64,000 bases of DNA, taken from NCBI RefSeq assembly GCF_000718785.1, contig NZ_JOCA01000001.1:558001-622000 (forward strand). Reading direction: 5' to 3'. The DNA is from Streptomyces sp. NRRL WC-3626 (lineage in GTDB: Bacteria; Actinomycetota; Actinomycetes; Streptomycetales; Streptomycetaceae). The position numbers were made by a program, and so were the translations under genes. Each line of letters begins with the position of its first letter. The stretch's first letter is position 1. The notes beneath the pieces are model-generated. The model was not told the origin of the DNA, searched no databases, and saw only the letters and a program-made list of their open reading frames with translations. Shown here piece by piece: positions 49,994-58,446 of this stretch.

Positions 49994-51613
49994 ATGAGCA
50001 CCACGTCCGAGACGCTCCGCTGGTACGGGGGCGGATATCCGAGTACGGAACCGGCCGGGATCCAGCAGGTCCTGGCCCAGGTGGAGCAGCCCTGCTTCAT
50101 CGTGTCCACGCCGCAGGGCGTCGGCGCCGCCGCCGGCGGCACGGCGGCCGCGGGCGGGGACGGGCCGGCCGTGCTGGCCGCCGCCCCCGCGCTGCCGCCG
50201 CATCGGCTGGGTTCGGCCGCGTTCCGCGCCGCGCACGGAGTGCGGCAGTCGTACATGGCCGGCGCGATGGCGGGCGGTATCGCCTCCGCCGATCTGGTGA
50301 TCGCGCTGGCCCGGCAGGGTTTCCTCGCCTCGTTCGGCGCGGCCGGTCTGCTGCCGAGGACCATCGAGGAGGCCCTGGCCCGCTTCGCCGCCGAGATCCC
50401 CGGACTGCCGTACGCCGTCAACCTCATCCACAGCCCCAGCGAGGAGCGGCTGGAGCGGGAGGCCGTCGAGCTGTTCCTGAAGCACAAAGTGCGCTGTGTC
50501 GAGGCGTCGGCCTTCCTGGGGCTGACCCCGCATCTGGTGCGCTACCGGCTGGCGGGGCTGCGCCGGGAGCCGTCCGGCCGGATCGTCGCCGAACACCGGG
50601 TCATCGCCAAGGTGTCCCGGTCCGAGACCGCCGAGCGGTTCATGCGTCCGGCGCCCACCGCGATGGTCGACGCCCTGCTGCGGGACGGATCGATCACCGC
50701 CGAGCAGGCACAGCTCGCCCACCATCTGCCGCTCGCCGACGACATCACCGTGGAGGCGGACTCCGGCGGGCACACCGACCGCCGCCCGCTGCCGGCGCTG
50801 TTCCCGGTGATCCTGCGGCTGCGCGACCAGATCCAGCACGAGCACCGCTACGCCGTCCCGGTCCGGGTCGGCGCGGCCGGCGGCCTCGGCACCCCGGCCG
50901 CCGTCGCCGCCGCCTTCACCATGGGCGCCGCCTATGTGGTGACCGGGTCCGTCAACCAGTCGTGCCTGGAGTCCGGCACCTCCGCGATCACCCGCGAGCT
51001 GCTGGCGCAGGCGGAGGTCACGGACTGTGTGATGGCACCGGCGGCCGACATGTTCGAGATGGGCGTCGAGCTGCAGGTACTGCGCCGCGGCTCGATGTTC
51101 CCGATGCGCGCCGCCCAGCTCTACCAGCTCTACCAGGCGTACGACGGCATCGACGCGCTGCCGCGGGCGCAGCGCGAGCGGCTGGAGTCACAGGTGTTCC
51201 GGCGTCCGCTGGACGACGTGTGGGAGGAGTGCGTCGCGTACTTCAGCCGGCGCGACCCCGACCAGCTGCGCCGGGCGGCCGACAGCCCCAAGCGGCGGAT
51301 GGCCCTGGTGTTCCGCTGGTATCTGGGCATGGCGTCGCGCTGGGCGGTGACCGGGCAGCGGGACCGGGCCGCCGACTACCAGATCTGGTGCGGTCCCGCG
51401 ATGGGCAGCTTCAACGCCTGGGTGTCCGGCAGTTATCTGAACACCCCGGAGAACCGGACGGTCGCCGACGTCGCCCACCATCTGATGCGGGGCGCCGCCT
51501 TCCACACCCGGACCGCCCAGCTCGCCACCGCCGGTGTCACCCTGCCGACGTCGGTGGCGGACTACCGCCCCGTGCCGCTGGAGCCGGCCGCGCTCACGGA
51601 GGCCGCCCGATGA
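49994..51613 (+). CDS. PfaD-like flavin enoyl reductase
   Basis: This 539-residue TIM-barrel protein is of the PfaD/2-nitropropane dioxygenase-like class. It has YVVTGSVNQSCLESGTS, VEADSGGHTDRRPLP (flavin phosphate region), VRVGAAGGLGTPAAVAAAFTMGAAYVVTG and a long C-terminal part with DYQIWCGPAMGSFN as in trans-acting enoyl reductases of PUFA synthases. It reduces selected enoyl-ACP intermediates, leaving others unsaturated. The ATG at 49994 is 10 bases after GAGGAG and is preferred over nearby GTG and TTG codons. It overlaps the first acyl-CoA dehydrogenase by 4 bases. Confidence 0.92.
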   Translation: MSTTSETLRWYGGGYPSTEPAGIQQVLAQVEQPCFIVSTPQGVGAAAGGTAAAGGDGPAVLAAAPALPPHRLGSAAFRAAHGVRQSYMAGAMAGGIASADLVIALARQGFLASFGAAGLLPRTIEEALARFAAEIPGLPYAVNLIHSPSEERLEREAVELFLKHKVRCVEASAFLGLTPHLVRYRLAGLRREPSGRIVAEHRVIAKVSRSETAERFMRPAPTAMVDALLRDGSITAEQAQLAHHLPLADDITVEADSGGHTDRRPLPALFPVILRLRDQIQHEHRYAVPVRVGAAGGLGTPAAVAAAFTMGAAYVVTGSVNQSCLESGTSAITRELLAQAEVTDCVMAPAADMFEMGVELQVLRRGSMFPMRAAQLYQLYQAYDGIDALPRAQRERLESQVFRRPLDDVWEECVAYFSRRDPDQLRRAADSPKRRMALVFRWYLGMASRWAVTGQRDRAADYQIWCGPAMGSFNAWVSGSYLNTPENRTVADVAHHLMRGAAFHTRTAQLATAGVTLPTSVADYRPVPLEPAALTEAAR

Positions 51614-53328
51614 ACCGCGCGCCGGCCCCCGAGGAGGTCGAGGAGCTGCTCGGGGACCCCGGGGACCCGGGCAACCCGTACGGTTTCGCCGCGGCCGTCG
51701 CCCGTGACGAGGCGGACGCCCCTCCCGACGAGCTGTGCCGGACGCTGGTCTCGGCCGGTTTCCACCTCAACTACCTGCCGCGTGAGTGGGGCGGGGCGTT
51801 CGACACGTTCGACCGCGGACTGACCCTGGTACGGGCCGCCGCCCGCCGGGACGTGAACGTGATGCCGGGCACCATGTTCAGCATCATCGCCGCCACCTGC
51901 CTCCAGCTGCACGGCAGCGAGCGGCAGCGCGAGCGGGTGGCCCGCATCCTGACCGGCGGCGGCTCGGTGGGGTTCGCCCTGACCGAGGCCGCGCACGGCA
52001 GCGATCTGCTGGCGGGCGAGGTACGCCTCGACGGGGACGGGCGGCTGCACGGCGAGAAGTGGATGGTCGGCAACGGCCTGCGCTGTGACGCCCTCTACGT
52101 GGTCGCCCGCACCGGCGAGCGCGGGCCGGGCGCCTTCTCCGCCTACCTTCTGGACCCCGGCGCCGACGGACTGGTCCGCGAGCCCGCCCCGCGCACCGGC
52201 GGCATGCGGGGCGTGGACACCGCGCGGGTGCGCTTCGACGGGACACCGGTGCCCGAGGACGCCCTGGTCGGCAAGGCCGGCGAGGGTCTCGAGGTGGCGG
52301 TCCTCGCCCAGCAGGCCGTACGGCTGATGAGCATGGCGGGCAGTCTCGGCTGCGCCGACACGGCGCTGCGGCTGACGCTGGACTTCGCGGCCGGGCGCAA
52401 GGTGGCGGGAACGCCCCTCGTCGAGGCGCCGCACTCCCGCCGGGAGCTGGCCGTCGCCTCGGCGGCGCTGCTGGCGGCGGACGCGGTGGCGCTGGCCGCC
52501 GCCCGGGGTGTGCACGTCGTACCCGAGGCGTTCAGCGTGTGGGCGCCGGCCGCCAAGCATGTGGTGGCCGAGGCGTGCGAGGAGCTGGTGCGGCGCTGCG
52601 CCGCCGTCCTCGCCACCCGCTCGGTGCTGCGCGAGGGCGCGCCGGGCGCGGGACTGTTCCAGAAGCTGCAGCGCGACACGGCGGTGGTACGGGTGATCGA
52701 CGCCAGCCCGCTGGCGAACCTGCGCTCCTACGCCGCCCAGATCCCCACCCTCGCCGGCCGGCAGGAACAGCCGGACCCGAACGTCCTCGAGCGGCTGTTC
52801 GACCTCGGGGCCGGGCTGCCGCCGTACGAGCCGACCCGGCTGGACCTGGTCGTGCGCGGCGCCGATCCCGTACTGACCGGGCTGCGCGGTATCGCCGGGC
52901 CGGTCCGGGCGCAGCTCGCCGATCCGCGCGCCGGGGCGCTGGTGCGCCGGGTGTCCGACGCCGTCGCCTCGCTCGGCGCCGAGGCCGCCTCGGCGCGCCG
53001 GCGCGGCGCCGACCCCAACGCCCTGGCCGACGTCGCCGAGCGCTACGCCTGGCTGCACGCCGCCGCCGCGTGCGTCCACCTGTGGTGGGCCAACCGGCAC
53101 CGGCCGCTGTACGGCGGCGAGCCGGGCGATTCCGGCTGGCTGACCGCCGTCCTGTCCTTCCTGCTCGCCCGCGCCGCCGGCACCGACCCCCGCCGGCACG
53201 GCCCCGATCTGCTGCCCGCCCTCGACACCACGGACGCCCTGCGCCGGGGCAACCGGCTGATGACCGCGCTGCCGGTCCCCCTCGCGCCCGTCACCTCCCG
53301 CCCGTACGACCCGATGGAGACCTCCTGA
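51610..53328 (+). CDS. Large acyl-CoA dehydrogenase-like flavoprotein 1
   Basis: This 572-residue protein has the acyl-CoA dehydrogenase core: VGFALTEAAHGSDLL (flavin-binding motif, with EAAHGSD in place of the usual EPxxGSD), LHGEKWMVGNG, VRFDGTPVPEDALVG and a helical C-terminal domain. It is about 180 residues longer than typical family members, with an extra helical tail (LADVAERYAWLHAAAACVHLWW). It overlaps both neighbours by 1-4 bases, so it is part of the synthase operon. It may introduce a further double bond into the ACP-bound or free chain. The next gene is a paralogue, and a heterodimer is likely. Confidence 0.88.
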   Translation: MNRAPAPEEVEELLGDPGDPGNPYGFAAAVARDEADAPPDELCRTLVSAGFHLNYLPREWGGAFDTFDRGLTLVRAAARRDVNVMPGTMFSIIAATCLQLHGSERQRERVARILTGGGSVGFALTEAAHGSDLLAGEVRLDGDGRLHGEKWMVGNGLRCDALYVVARTGERGPGAFSAYLLDPGADGLVREPAPRTGGMRGVDTARVRFDGTPVPEDALVGKAGEGLEVAVLAQQAVRLMSMAGSLGCADTALRLTLDFAAGRKVAGTPLVEAPHSRRELAVASAALLAADAVALAAARGVHVVPEAFSVWAPAAKHVVAEACEELVRRCAAVLATRSVLREGAPGAGLFQKLQRDTAVVRVIDASPLANLRSYAAQIPTLAGRQEQPDPNVLERLFDLGAGLPPYEPTRLDLVVRGADPVLTGLRGIAGPVRAQLADPRAGALVRRVSDAVASLGAEAASARRRGADPNALADVAERYAWLHAAAACVHLWWANRHRPLYGGEPGDSGWLTAVLSFLLARAAGTDPRRHGPDLLPALDTTDALRRGNRLMTALPVPLAPVTSRPYDPMETS

Positions 53329-55133
53329 TGTCCCAGGCCGAGCTGACCGATCTGGCCCGACGGTTCGAGCAGTACCTCGGCGACCCGCACGACCCGGCGA
53401 GCCGGATGCCGTTCACCGCCGTGCTGGACCACGACGAGCACGACACCTTCCCGTACGCCTTCGTCGGCATGCTGCGCCGCTGGGGCTTCCTGGACTACGG
53501 TCTGCCGGCCGAGCAGGGCGGCAAGGCCGGCAATCCGGAGACCGGCTTCACCCTGATGCGGCTGGTGGCCCGCCGTGACGGCGCCACCGCGATCGCGCTC
53601 GGTCTGACGCAGGCCGCCTTCACCCCGGTGTGGATCGCCGGCACCGACGAGCAGAAGCGGCGCCAGATCGCCGACATCCACGGCGGTGTCGGCCTGTCCT
53701 GGGGGCTGTCCGAGGCCGCGCACGGCAGCGACCTGCTGAACAACGAGGTCGTCGCCGAGCGGGTGCCGGGCGGCTACCGGCTCACCGGTGAGAAGTGGCC
53801 GATCGGCAACGCCACCTACTCCGACCGCATGGTCGTCTTCGCCCGCACCGGGCCGCGCGGCGGCGCCGGGGACTACTCGATCCTCGTCGTCGACAAGTGG
53901 CGGGCCGAGGCGGAGACCGTACGCGAGACCCACCCGGTGAGGCAGCACGGTGTACGGGCCCTGGACCTCAGCGGGCTGCGGTTCGACGGCGTGTTCGTCC
54001 CCGACTCCGACCGGATCGGCGCCGAGGGGCAGGGCCTGGAGATCGCGCTGAAGACCAGCCAGACCGCCCGGCTGGTGATCCTCAGCCTCGCCCTGTCGGG
54101 GGTGGACACCTCGCTGCGTACGGCCCTGGAGTTCGCGCAGGACCGGGTGCTGTTCGACCGGCCCGTCGTGGACGTGCCGTACACCGGACGCCAGTTGGCC
54201 GAGTCCTTCGCCGAGCTGATGATCGCCGACGCGGTGTGCCTGGGCGCCGTCCGCAGCCTCCAGGCCTCCCCGGCCCAGGTGAGCGTGTGGTCGTCGGTGG
54301 CCAAGTACGTGGTGCCGACCCTGCTCGAGGAGACCCTGTCCCGGCTCAACGTGGTGCTCGGGGCCCGGGTGTTCCTGCGGACGCACCCGCGCTTCGGCAT
54401 GCACCAGAAGATGCTGCGGGACCTCCTCGTCACCAACATGGCCGACGGCAACACGGTGGTGAACCTCCGCAACATCGGCCATCAGCTGCCCTCGCTGCTC
54501 CGGCAGGGCCTCACCGCCGACGCCGGAGTCCGTGCCGCGGCCGCGGAACGCGTGGCCGTGCTGTACGGCATGGACACCGAACTGCCCGTGTACCGGCCCG
54601 AGGAGCAGGAGCTCTCCAGCCGGGGCATGGACGACGCCGTCCTGGCCGCGCCCCACTCCCTGGAGCGGCTGCGGGCGCTCGCCGAGGAGGCCACCGACAA
54701 GGACCGGGACCGGCTGCTGCTGGCGGCCGGCATCGCGGAGGAACTCCTCGGCCGGCTGGACCCGTTGCGGGAGCGGCAGGACAGGCTGCAGGCGGAGCTC
54801 GGGCGCGGCTACGCCCACTCGGCGGAACTCTTCGACCTGGCGCAGGAGTACTGCCTGGTGCACGCGGCCGCCGCGTGCGTCCACACCTACGTCCACTCGC
54901 ACGGGACCATGGCCGGTCCACTGCCCAGCGCGGCCCTCCTCGTGCTGCAACTGGAGCGGCTGCGCCTGCGGTTCGCCCCGTACGAGCCCTACCGGGACCC
55001 GGACGCGGCCGGTGAGGTGCTGGACGTGCTGGTGCGGCTGCACGCGGAGAACCGGCTGCTCTCCCACTGGCCGGTCACCCTGGCCGACCGGACCGCGCCC
55101 GACGGGGACGTCCGCGGCGCCGAGGCCCGCTGA
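53328..55133 (+). CDS. Large acyl-CoA dehydrogenase-like flavoprotein 2
   Basis: This 601-residue paralogue of the preceding protein shares the motif SEAAHGSDLLNNEV, then LTGEKWPIGNATYSDRMVVFART, RFDGVFVPDSDRIG and the same extra C-terminal helices (LFDLAQEYCLVHAAAACVHTYVHSHG). The catalytic glutamate of classical acyl-CoA dehydrogenases was not located in either protein. Desaturation of the polyketide chain is the simplest role, and a flavin hydroxylase-like reaction is the alternative. The start overlaps the upstream stop (TGATG), and it lies 8 bases before the phosphopantetheinyl transferase gene. Confidence 0.88.
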   Translation: MSQAELTDLARRFEQYLGDPHDPASRMPFTAVLDHDEHDTFPYAFVGMLRRWGFLDYGLPAEQGGKAGNPETGFTLMRLVARRDGATAIALGLTQAAFTPVWIAGTDEQKRRQIADIHGGVGLSWGLSEAAHGSDLLNNEVVAERVPGGYRLTGEKWPIGNATYSDRMVVFARTGPRGGAGDYSILVVDKWRAEAETVRETHPVRQHGVRALDLSGLRFDGVFVPDSDRIGAEGQGLEIALKTSQTARLVILSLALSGVDTSLRTALEFAQDRVLFDRPVVDVPYTGRQLAESFAELMIADAVCLGAVRSLQASPAQVSVWSSVAKYVVPTLLEETLSRLNVVLGARVFLRTHPRFGMHQKMLRDLLVTNMADGNTVVNLRNIGHQLPSLLRQGLTADAGVRAAAAERVAVLYGMDTELPVYRPEEQELSSRGMDDAVLAAPHSLERLRALAEEATDKDRDRLLLAAGIAEELLGRLDPLRERQDRLQAELGRGYAHSAELFDLAQEYCLVHAAAACVHTYVHSHGTMAGPLPSAALLVLQLERLRLRFAPYEPYRDPDAAGEVLDVLVRLHAENRLLSHWPVTLADRTAPDGDVRGAEAR

Positions 55134-55141
55134 CACCCCCG

Positions 55142-55864
55142 ATGGCCGACCTGTGGACGCTGCCCGAGGAACAAGTGCCCGAACTGGCGGACCGGTTGGG
55201 CGGCCTGGAGCTGCTGTCCGACGCGGAGCGGGCGCGGCACGACCGGCTCCGTACGCCGGGTGCGCGGCTGCGGTTCCTGGGCGGGCGGCTGCTGTGCCGG
55301 ACGGCGCTCACCGTCCGCACCGGGCTGCCGGTGGACACCTGGCGTTTCGTCCGCACCCGCCACGGACGTCCCGAACTCGCGGACGGCCGCGGCGGTCTGC
55401 GCTTCAACCTGTCCCACACCGACGGCCTGATCGCCTGTGCGGTCACCCGGGGGCGGGCCTGCGGCGTCGACGTGGAACGGACGCCCTTCGACCGTGCCAC
55501 GGCCGGCCCGCTGCGCGGCCGTTTCGACGACGCGCAGCGGGCGGCGCTGGACTCCGCCCCGGACCCGCTCCTCGCCCTGGGCGAGCTGTGGGTCCTGACC
55601 GAGGCCTATCTGAAGGGGCTGGGCACCGGACTGGCGCACGGGGTGCGGGGGACGCGGTTCGAGCCGTGCGGCTCCGGCCGGTTCACCGTGACCGACGCGC
55701 GGCGCCCGGACTCCGGCCGGCGCTGGCGCCTCGACCTGCTGCGTCCCGGCCCCGGCCATCTGCTGGCCGTCGCGGTGGACGGCGGCACGGCCCCGCCGCA
55801 CCACCACGACCTGGGCGCGGACCCCGCGCCGCCCCGCCCCCCGACTCCCCGACCACCGTTGTGA
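55142..55864 (+). CDS. Sfp-type 4'-phosphopantetheinyl transferase
   Basis: This 240-residue transferase has FLGGRLLCRTAL, the substrate motif LRFNLSHTDGLIACAVT, GVDVERTPFDR with the metal aspartate, and LWVLTEAYLKGLGTGL. The last is the WxxKEAxxK motif with the first lysine replaced by threonine. It loads phosphopantetheine onto ACPs. Its place in the synthase operon suggests it serves the tandem ACPs, the free ACP and the ArCP. The C-terminus is a proline/histidine-rich tail. PUFA synthases are known to depend on a dedicated PfaE, which this matches. Confidence 0.9.
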   Translation: MADLWTLPEEQVPELADRLGGLELLSDAERARHDRLRTPGARLRFLGGRLLCRTALTVRTGLPVDTWRFVRTRHGRPELADGRGGLRFNLSHTDGLIACAVTRGRACGVDVERTPFDRATAGPLRGRFDDAQRAALDSAPDPLLALGELWVLTEAYLKGLGTGLAHGVRGTRFEPCGSGRFTVTDARRPDSGRRWRLDLLRPGPGHLLAVAVDGGTAPPHHHDLGADPAPPRPPTPRPPL

Positions 55865-55881
55865 ACCCGGAAGGACCTCCC

Positions 55882-57183
55882 ATGCCGCAGCACACCCCGC
55901 CGACCGTCGCCGTGATCGGTTCCGGCCCCGCCGGACTGTCCGCCGCCTACCATCTGCGCGACCGCGCCCGGATCACCGTCTTCGAACGCGAGAACCGCCC
56001 CGGCGGCCACGCCAACACCGTGGAGGTGGAGGAGAACGGCCGGGTGATCGGCCTGGACACCGCGTTCATCGTCTTCAACCGCCGTTTCTACCCGCAGCTG
56101 TGCGGCTTCTTCGACGACCTCGGCGTGGAGACCGTCGCCCACCCGGGCGGCTTCACCTTCTTCGACCTCGACAGCGGCCTGGAGTTCGGCACCGAGGAGC
56201 TGGAACTGGACGAGGCCGCCGTCGAGGCGCGCTACGCCGAGCGTCACCCCGGATTCCCGGACGTGTGGCGGGAGGTGCGCCGCTTCCACGAGGAGAGCCG
56301 GCGTGACTTCGCGCGCGGGCGCGCGGACATGTCGATGGGCGAGTACCTGGACCGGGGCGGCTACAGCCAGGAGTTCCGCCACTCGTACCTGATCATGCTC
56401 TGCTCGGCCGTCTGGTCGGTGCCCGCGGAGCTGGTCTGGGAGATGCCCGCCGCCACCGTGATCGCCTTCTTCGTCGGCCATGACGAGGGCGGCCTCGGCG
56501 GCCGGCGCGTCGACTGGCGCACGGTGGGCGGCGGTTCGATCTCCTACGTCCGCAAGGCGCTCGCCGCGACCGGCCCCGACCTGCGGGTCTCGGAGCCCGC
56601 CACCGCCGTACGACAGGACGCCGACGGGGTCACGGTGACCACCGCGTCCGGCACCACGACCTTCGACTACGCGGTTGTGGCCACGCACGCCGACGAGGCC
56701 CGCGCCCTCCTCGAGAACCCCACGCCCGCACAGGCGACGGCGCTGGAGGGGATCCGCTACAGCCGCTCCAAGGTGGTGCTGCACACCGACCCGTCGCTGA
56801 TGCCGGCCGGCCGGGAGGGCTGGCTGGCCTGGAACTACGGCAAGGTCGCGGCGGACGGCGCGACCCGCTGCTTCGTCACGTACTACCTCAACCGGCTGCA
56901 GGACTTCACGGCGGAGCGGGACTACTTCGTCACCCTGGACCCGCCGCGTCCGGTGGACCCGGAGACGGTGATCGCCGAGTTCGACTACACCCACCCGGTG
57001 ATCGACATGGCGCTGCGCGAGCGGCAGTCGATGATCCACGGGGCGAACGAGGGCACCCGGGTGAAGCTGGCCGGGTCCTACTTCCACTCCAAGGAGCTCG
57101 GACCGGACCTGATCGGCTCCCACGAGGCCGCGTTCTCCGCCGGGGCGGAGGCCGCCGGCCGGCTCATCGGCGAACTGTCCTGA
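55882..57183 (+). CDS. FAD-dependent desaturase/isomerase-like oxidoreductase (COG2907 type)
   Basis: This 433-residue flavoprotein starts with the Rossmann loop VAVIGSGPAGLSAAYHL and the E of VFERENRPGGHANTVE, then LDTAFIVFNRRFYP, and ends with AGSYFHSKELGPDLIGSHEAAFSAG-like FAD contacts. The group is related to amine oxidases, carotenoid desaturases and fatty-acid double-bond isomerases. It is the last gene of the polyketide operon, 18 bases after the transferase gene with a GGAAGGA site. Changing the geometry or position of double bonds in the polyene, or oxidising it further, is the likely job. The exact reaction is unknown. Confidence 0.82.
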   Translation: MPQHTPPTVAVIGSGPAGLSAAYHLRDRARITVFERENRPGGHANTVEVEENGRVIGLDTAFIVFNRRFYPQLCGFFDDLGVETVAHPGGFTFFDLDSGLEFGTEELELDEAAVEARYAERHPGFPDVWREVRRFHEESRRDFARGRADMSMGEYLDRGGYSQEFRHSYLIMLCSAVWSVPAELVWEMPAATVIAFFVGHDEGGLGGRRVDWRTVGGGSISYVRKALAATGPDLRVSEPATAVRQDADGVTVTTASGTTTFDYAVVATHADEARALLENPTPAQATALEGIRYSRSKVVLHTDPSLMPAGREGWLAWNYGKVAADGATRCFVTYYLNRLQDFTAERDYFVTLDPPRPVDPETVIAEFDYTHPVIDMALRERQSMIHGANEGTRVKLAGSYFHSKELGPDLIGSHEAAFSAGAEAAGRLIGELS

Positions 57184-57189
57184 CCCGTC

Positions 57190-57855
57190 TCACGCCGTCT
57201 CTCCCCCGCCCGGGCTGCCGCTGAACAGGCGGGCGGACTTGTCCTCCTGGGCGAGGCGGCGCAGGGCCAGCAGGGCGGGTTCCAGCAACACCGAGACAAG
57301 AACGGCGCGTTCGGCCAGCTCCAGCAGGTCGGACGCGCCGTTCATCTGTTTGACGTCCAGCTCCGAGATGCGGTCCGTCAGCCGCGCGTACGGCAGCAGG
57401 GACTGCCAGCCGATGCCCGCGTCCACATCGGACAGCGCGTCCAGCACCTCGCCGAGGGTCTGGATGGCCGCCGTGCCCGGAGACACCTCCCAGCCCATCT
57501 CGGTGATCAGCCGGCGCGCGTCCGCGACACCTTCCGTGTCACCCCCGGCCGTCTCCTCCCGGTCCTGCTTCCGCAGCTTGGTGGCCGGCCGGGCGTCGAT
57601 CACGATGCCGAAGATCTGGTGCAGGTCGCCCTCCTCGGTGATGGCGCCCAGGATCTCCCTGACCGCGCTCACCGACAGCCGCCGCACACCGACCAGGGTC
57701 CGGATCAGCCGCAGCCGCCGCAGATGCTCCTCGCCGTAGTCGGCCTGGTTGGCCGCCGTCGTCAGCTGTCCCTGGGGCAGCAGGCCATCCCGGAGGTAGT
57801 ACTTGATCGTGGGGATGGACACCCCACTGCGGCGGCTGAGCTCCGAGATCTTCAT
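57190..57855 (-). CDS. MerR-family regulator
   Basis: This 221-residue regulator has the MerR winged helix (ISELSRRSGVSIPTIKYYLRDGLLP) and a recognition wing (DYGEEHLRRLRLIRTL). A long helical effector domain of about 140 residues without metal-binding cysteines suggests an organic ligand. It is convergent with the FAD gene (6 bases apart) and divergent from the DUF3291-like and MFS genes. It probably controls that export operon through the palindrome at 57877-57889, perhaps sensing the cluster product. Confidence 0.9.
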   Translation of the reverse strand: MKISELSRRSGVSIPTIKYYLRDGLLPQGQLTTAANQADYGEEHLRRLRLIRTLVGVRRLSVSAVREILGAITEEGDLHQIFGIVIDARPATKLRKQDREETAGGDTEGVADARRLITEMGWEVSPGTAAIQTLGEVLDALSDVDAGIGWQSLLPYARLTDRISELDVKQMNGASDLLELAERAVLVSVLLEPALLALRRLAQEDKSARLFSGSPGGGETA

Positions 57856-57876
57856 CGAACTCCACTTACGTTCTAG

Positions 57877-57920
57877 TATCCACTGGATAACGGATAACGG
57901 ATCGCGCTACTATCCATTAT
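57877..57920. promoter_or_regulatory. MerR operator-like palindrome and repeats
   Basis: TATCCACTGGATA at 57877-57889 is a perfect 13-base palindrome. It is followed by the repeated unit GGATAAC (57885-57902) and a further half site TATCCATTATG from 57911. It lies in the 103-base divergent gap between the MerR and DUF3291-like genes, as expected for MerR control of both. Confidence 0.7.
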
Positions 57921-57958
57921 GAGCTTAGCCGGTCGTCTCCTGGAAGGTGGGTGTCGCG

Positions 57959-58381
57959 ATGCCGACTCTCGGCTGGATCACCCCTCACCCCGCCCCTGCG
58001 AACACGCGCGTCTACGTCATGGCGTCGCGCTTTGAACTGAAGTCCCTGTCGGACGTGCCGAAGTTCCTGGTCCACTCCCTGCGCTCCTGGAGCCAGGTGA
58101 AGACCGCACACGGCGTGTACGGCGCCTCCCTCGTCGCACAGCCGCTGCGGCGCACCTTCTTCACCCTGTCGGCCTGGCAGGACCGCGACACGCTGTTCGC
58201 CTACGCGAAGACCGACCCGCATCTCACCTCGATGCGGGCGTCGCGGGCGGCCTGCCGGCGTTCGACCTTCGTCTACTGGGAGGCGGGCTCCGCGGAGCTG
58301 CCGATCAGCTGGGACGAGGCCAAGCGACGGCTCGACGCCAAGGCGCGCGAGGACGCCGCGCAAAGCGGCCACGCCGCCTGA
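57959..58381 (+). CDS. DUF3291-like dimeric alpha/beta-barrel protein
   Basis: This protein of about 140 residues begins MPTLGWITPHPAPANTRVYVMASRFELKSL and contains GASLVAQPLRRTFFTLSAWQDRDTLFAYAKTDPH. This is the pattern of small dimeric ferredoxin-like (DUF3291 or antibiotic-monooxygenase-like) proteins. It could be a cofactor-free oxygenase or isomerase acting on the product, or a self-resistance protein. The ATG at 57959 has a GGAAGG site 11 bases upstream. It is followed by the MFS gene 65 bases on, under likely MerR control. The family assignment is moderate. Confidence 0.75.
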   Translation: MPTLGWITPHPAPANTRVYVMASRFELKSLSDVPKFLVHSLRSWSQVKTAHGVYGASLVAQPLRRTFFTLSAWQDRDTLFAYAKTDPHLTSMRASRAACRRSTFVYWEAGSAELPISWDEAKRRLDAKAREDAAQSGHAA

Positions 58382-58446
58382 ATCCGCCCCACTCCACTCC
58401 CCTTCTCTCCCGCCCTCGCACGGGCCCGCACCATGGAGGTTTTGTC

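Noticed and set aside
45496..50487. A minus-strand open frame of 1663 codons, and many other long antisense frames
   Set aside because: It lies wholly opposite clear synthase domains and has no recognisable domain itself. Long antisense frames are expected in GC-rich DNA with strong third-base GC bias.
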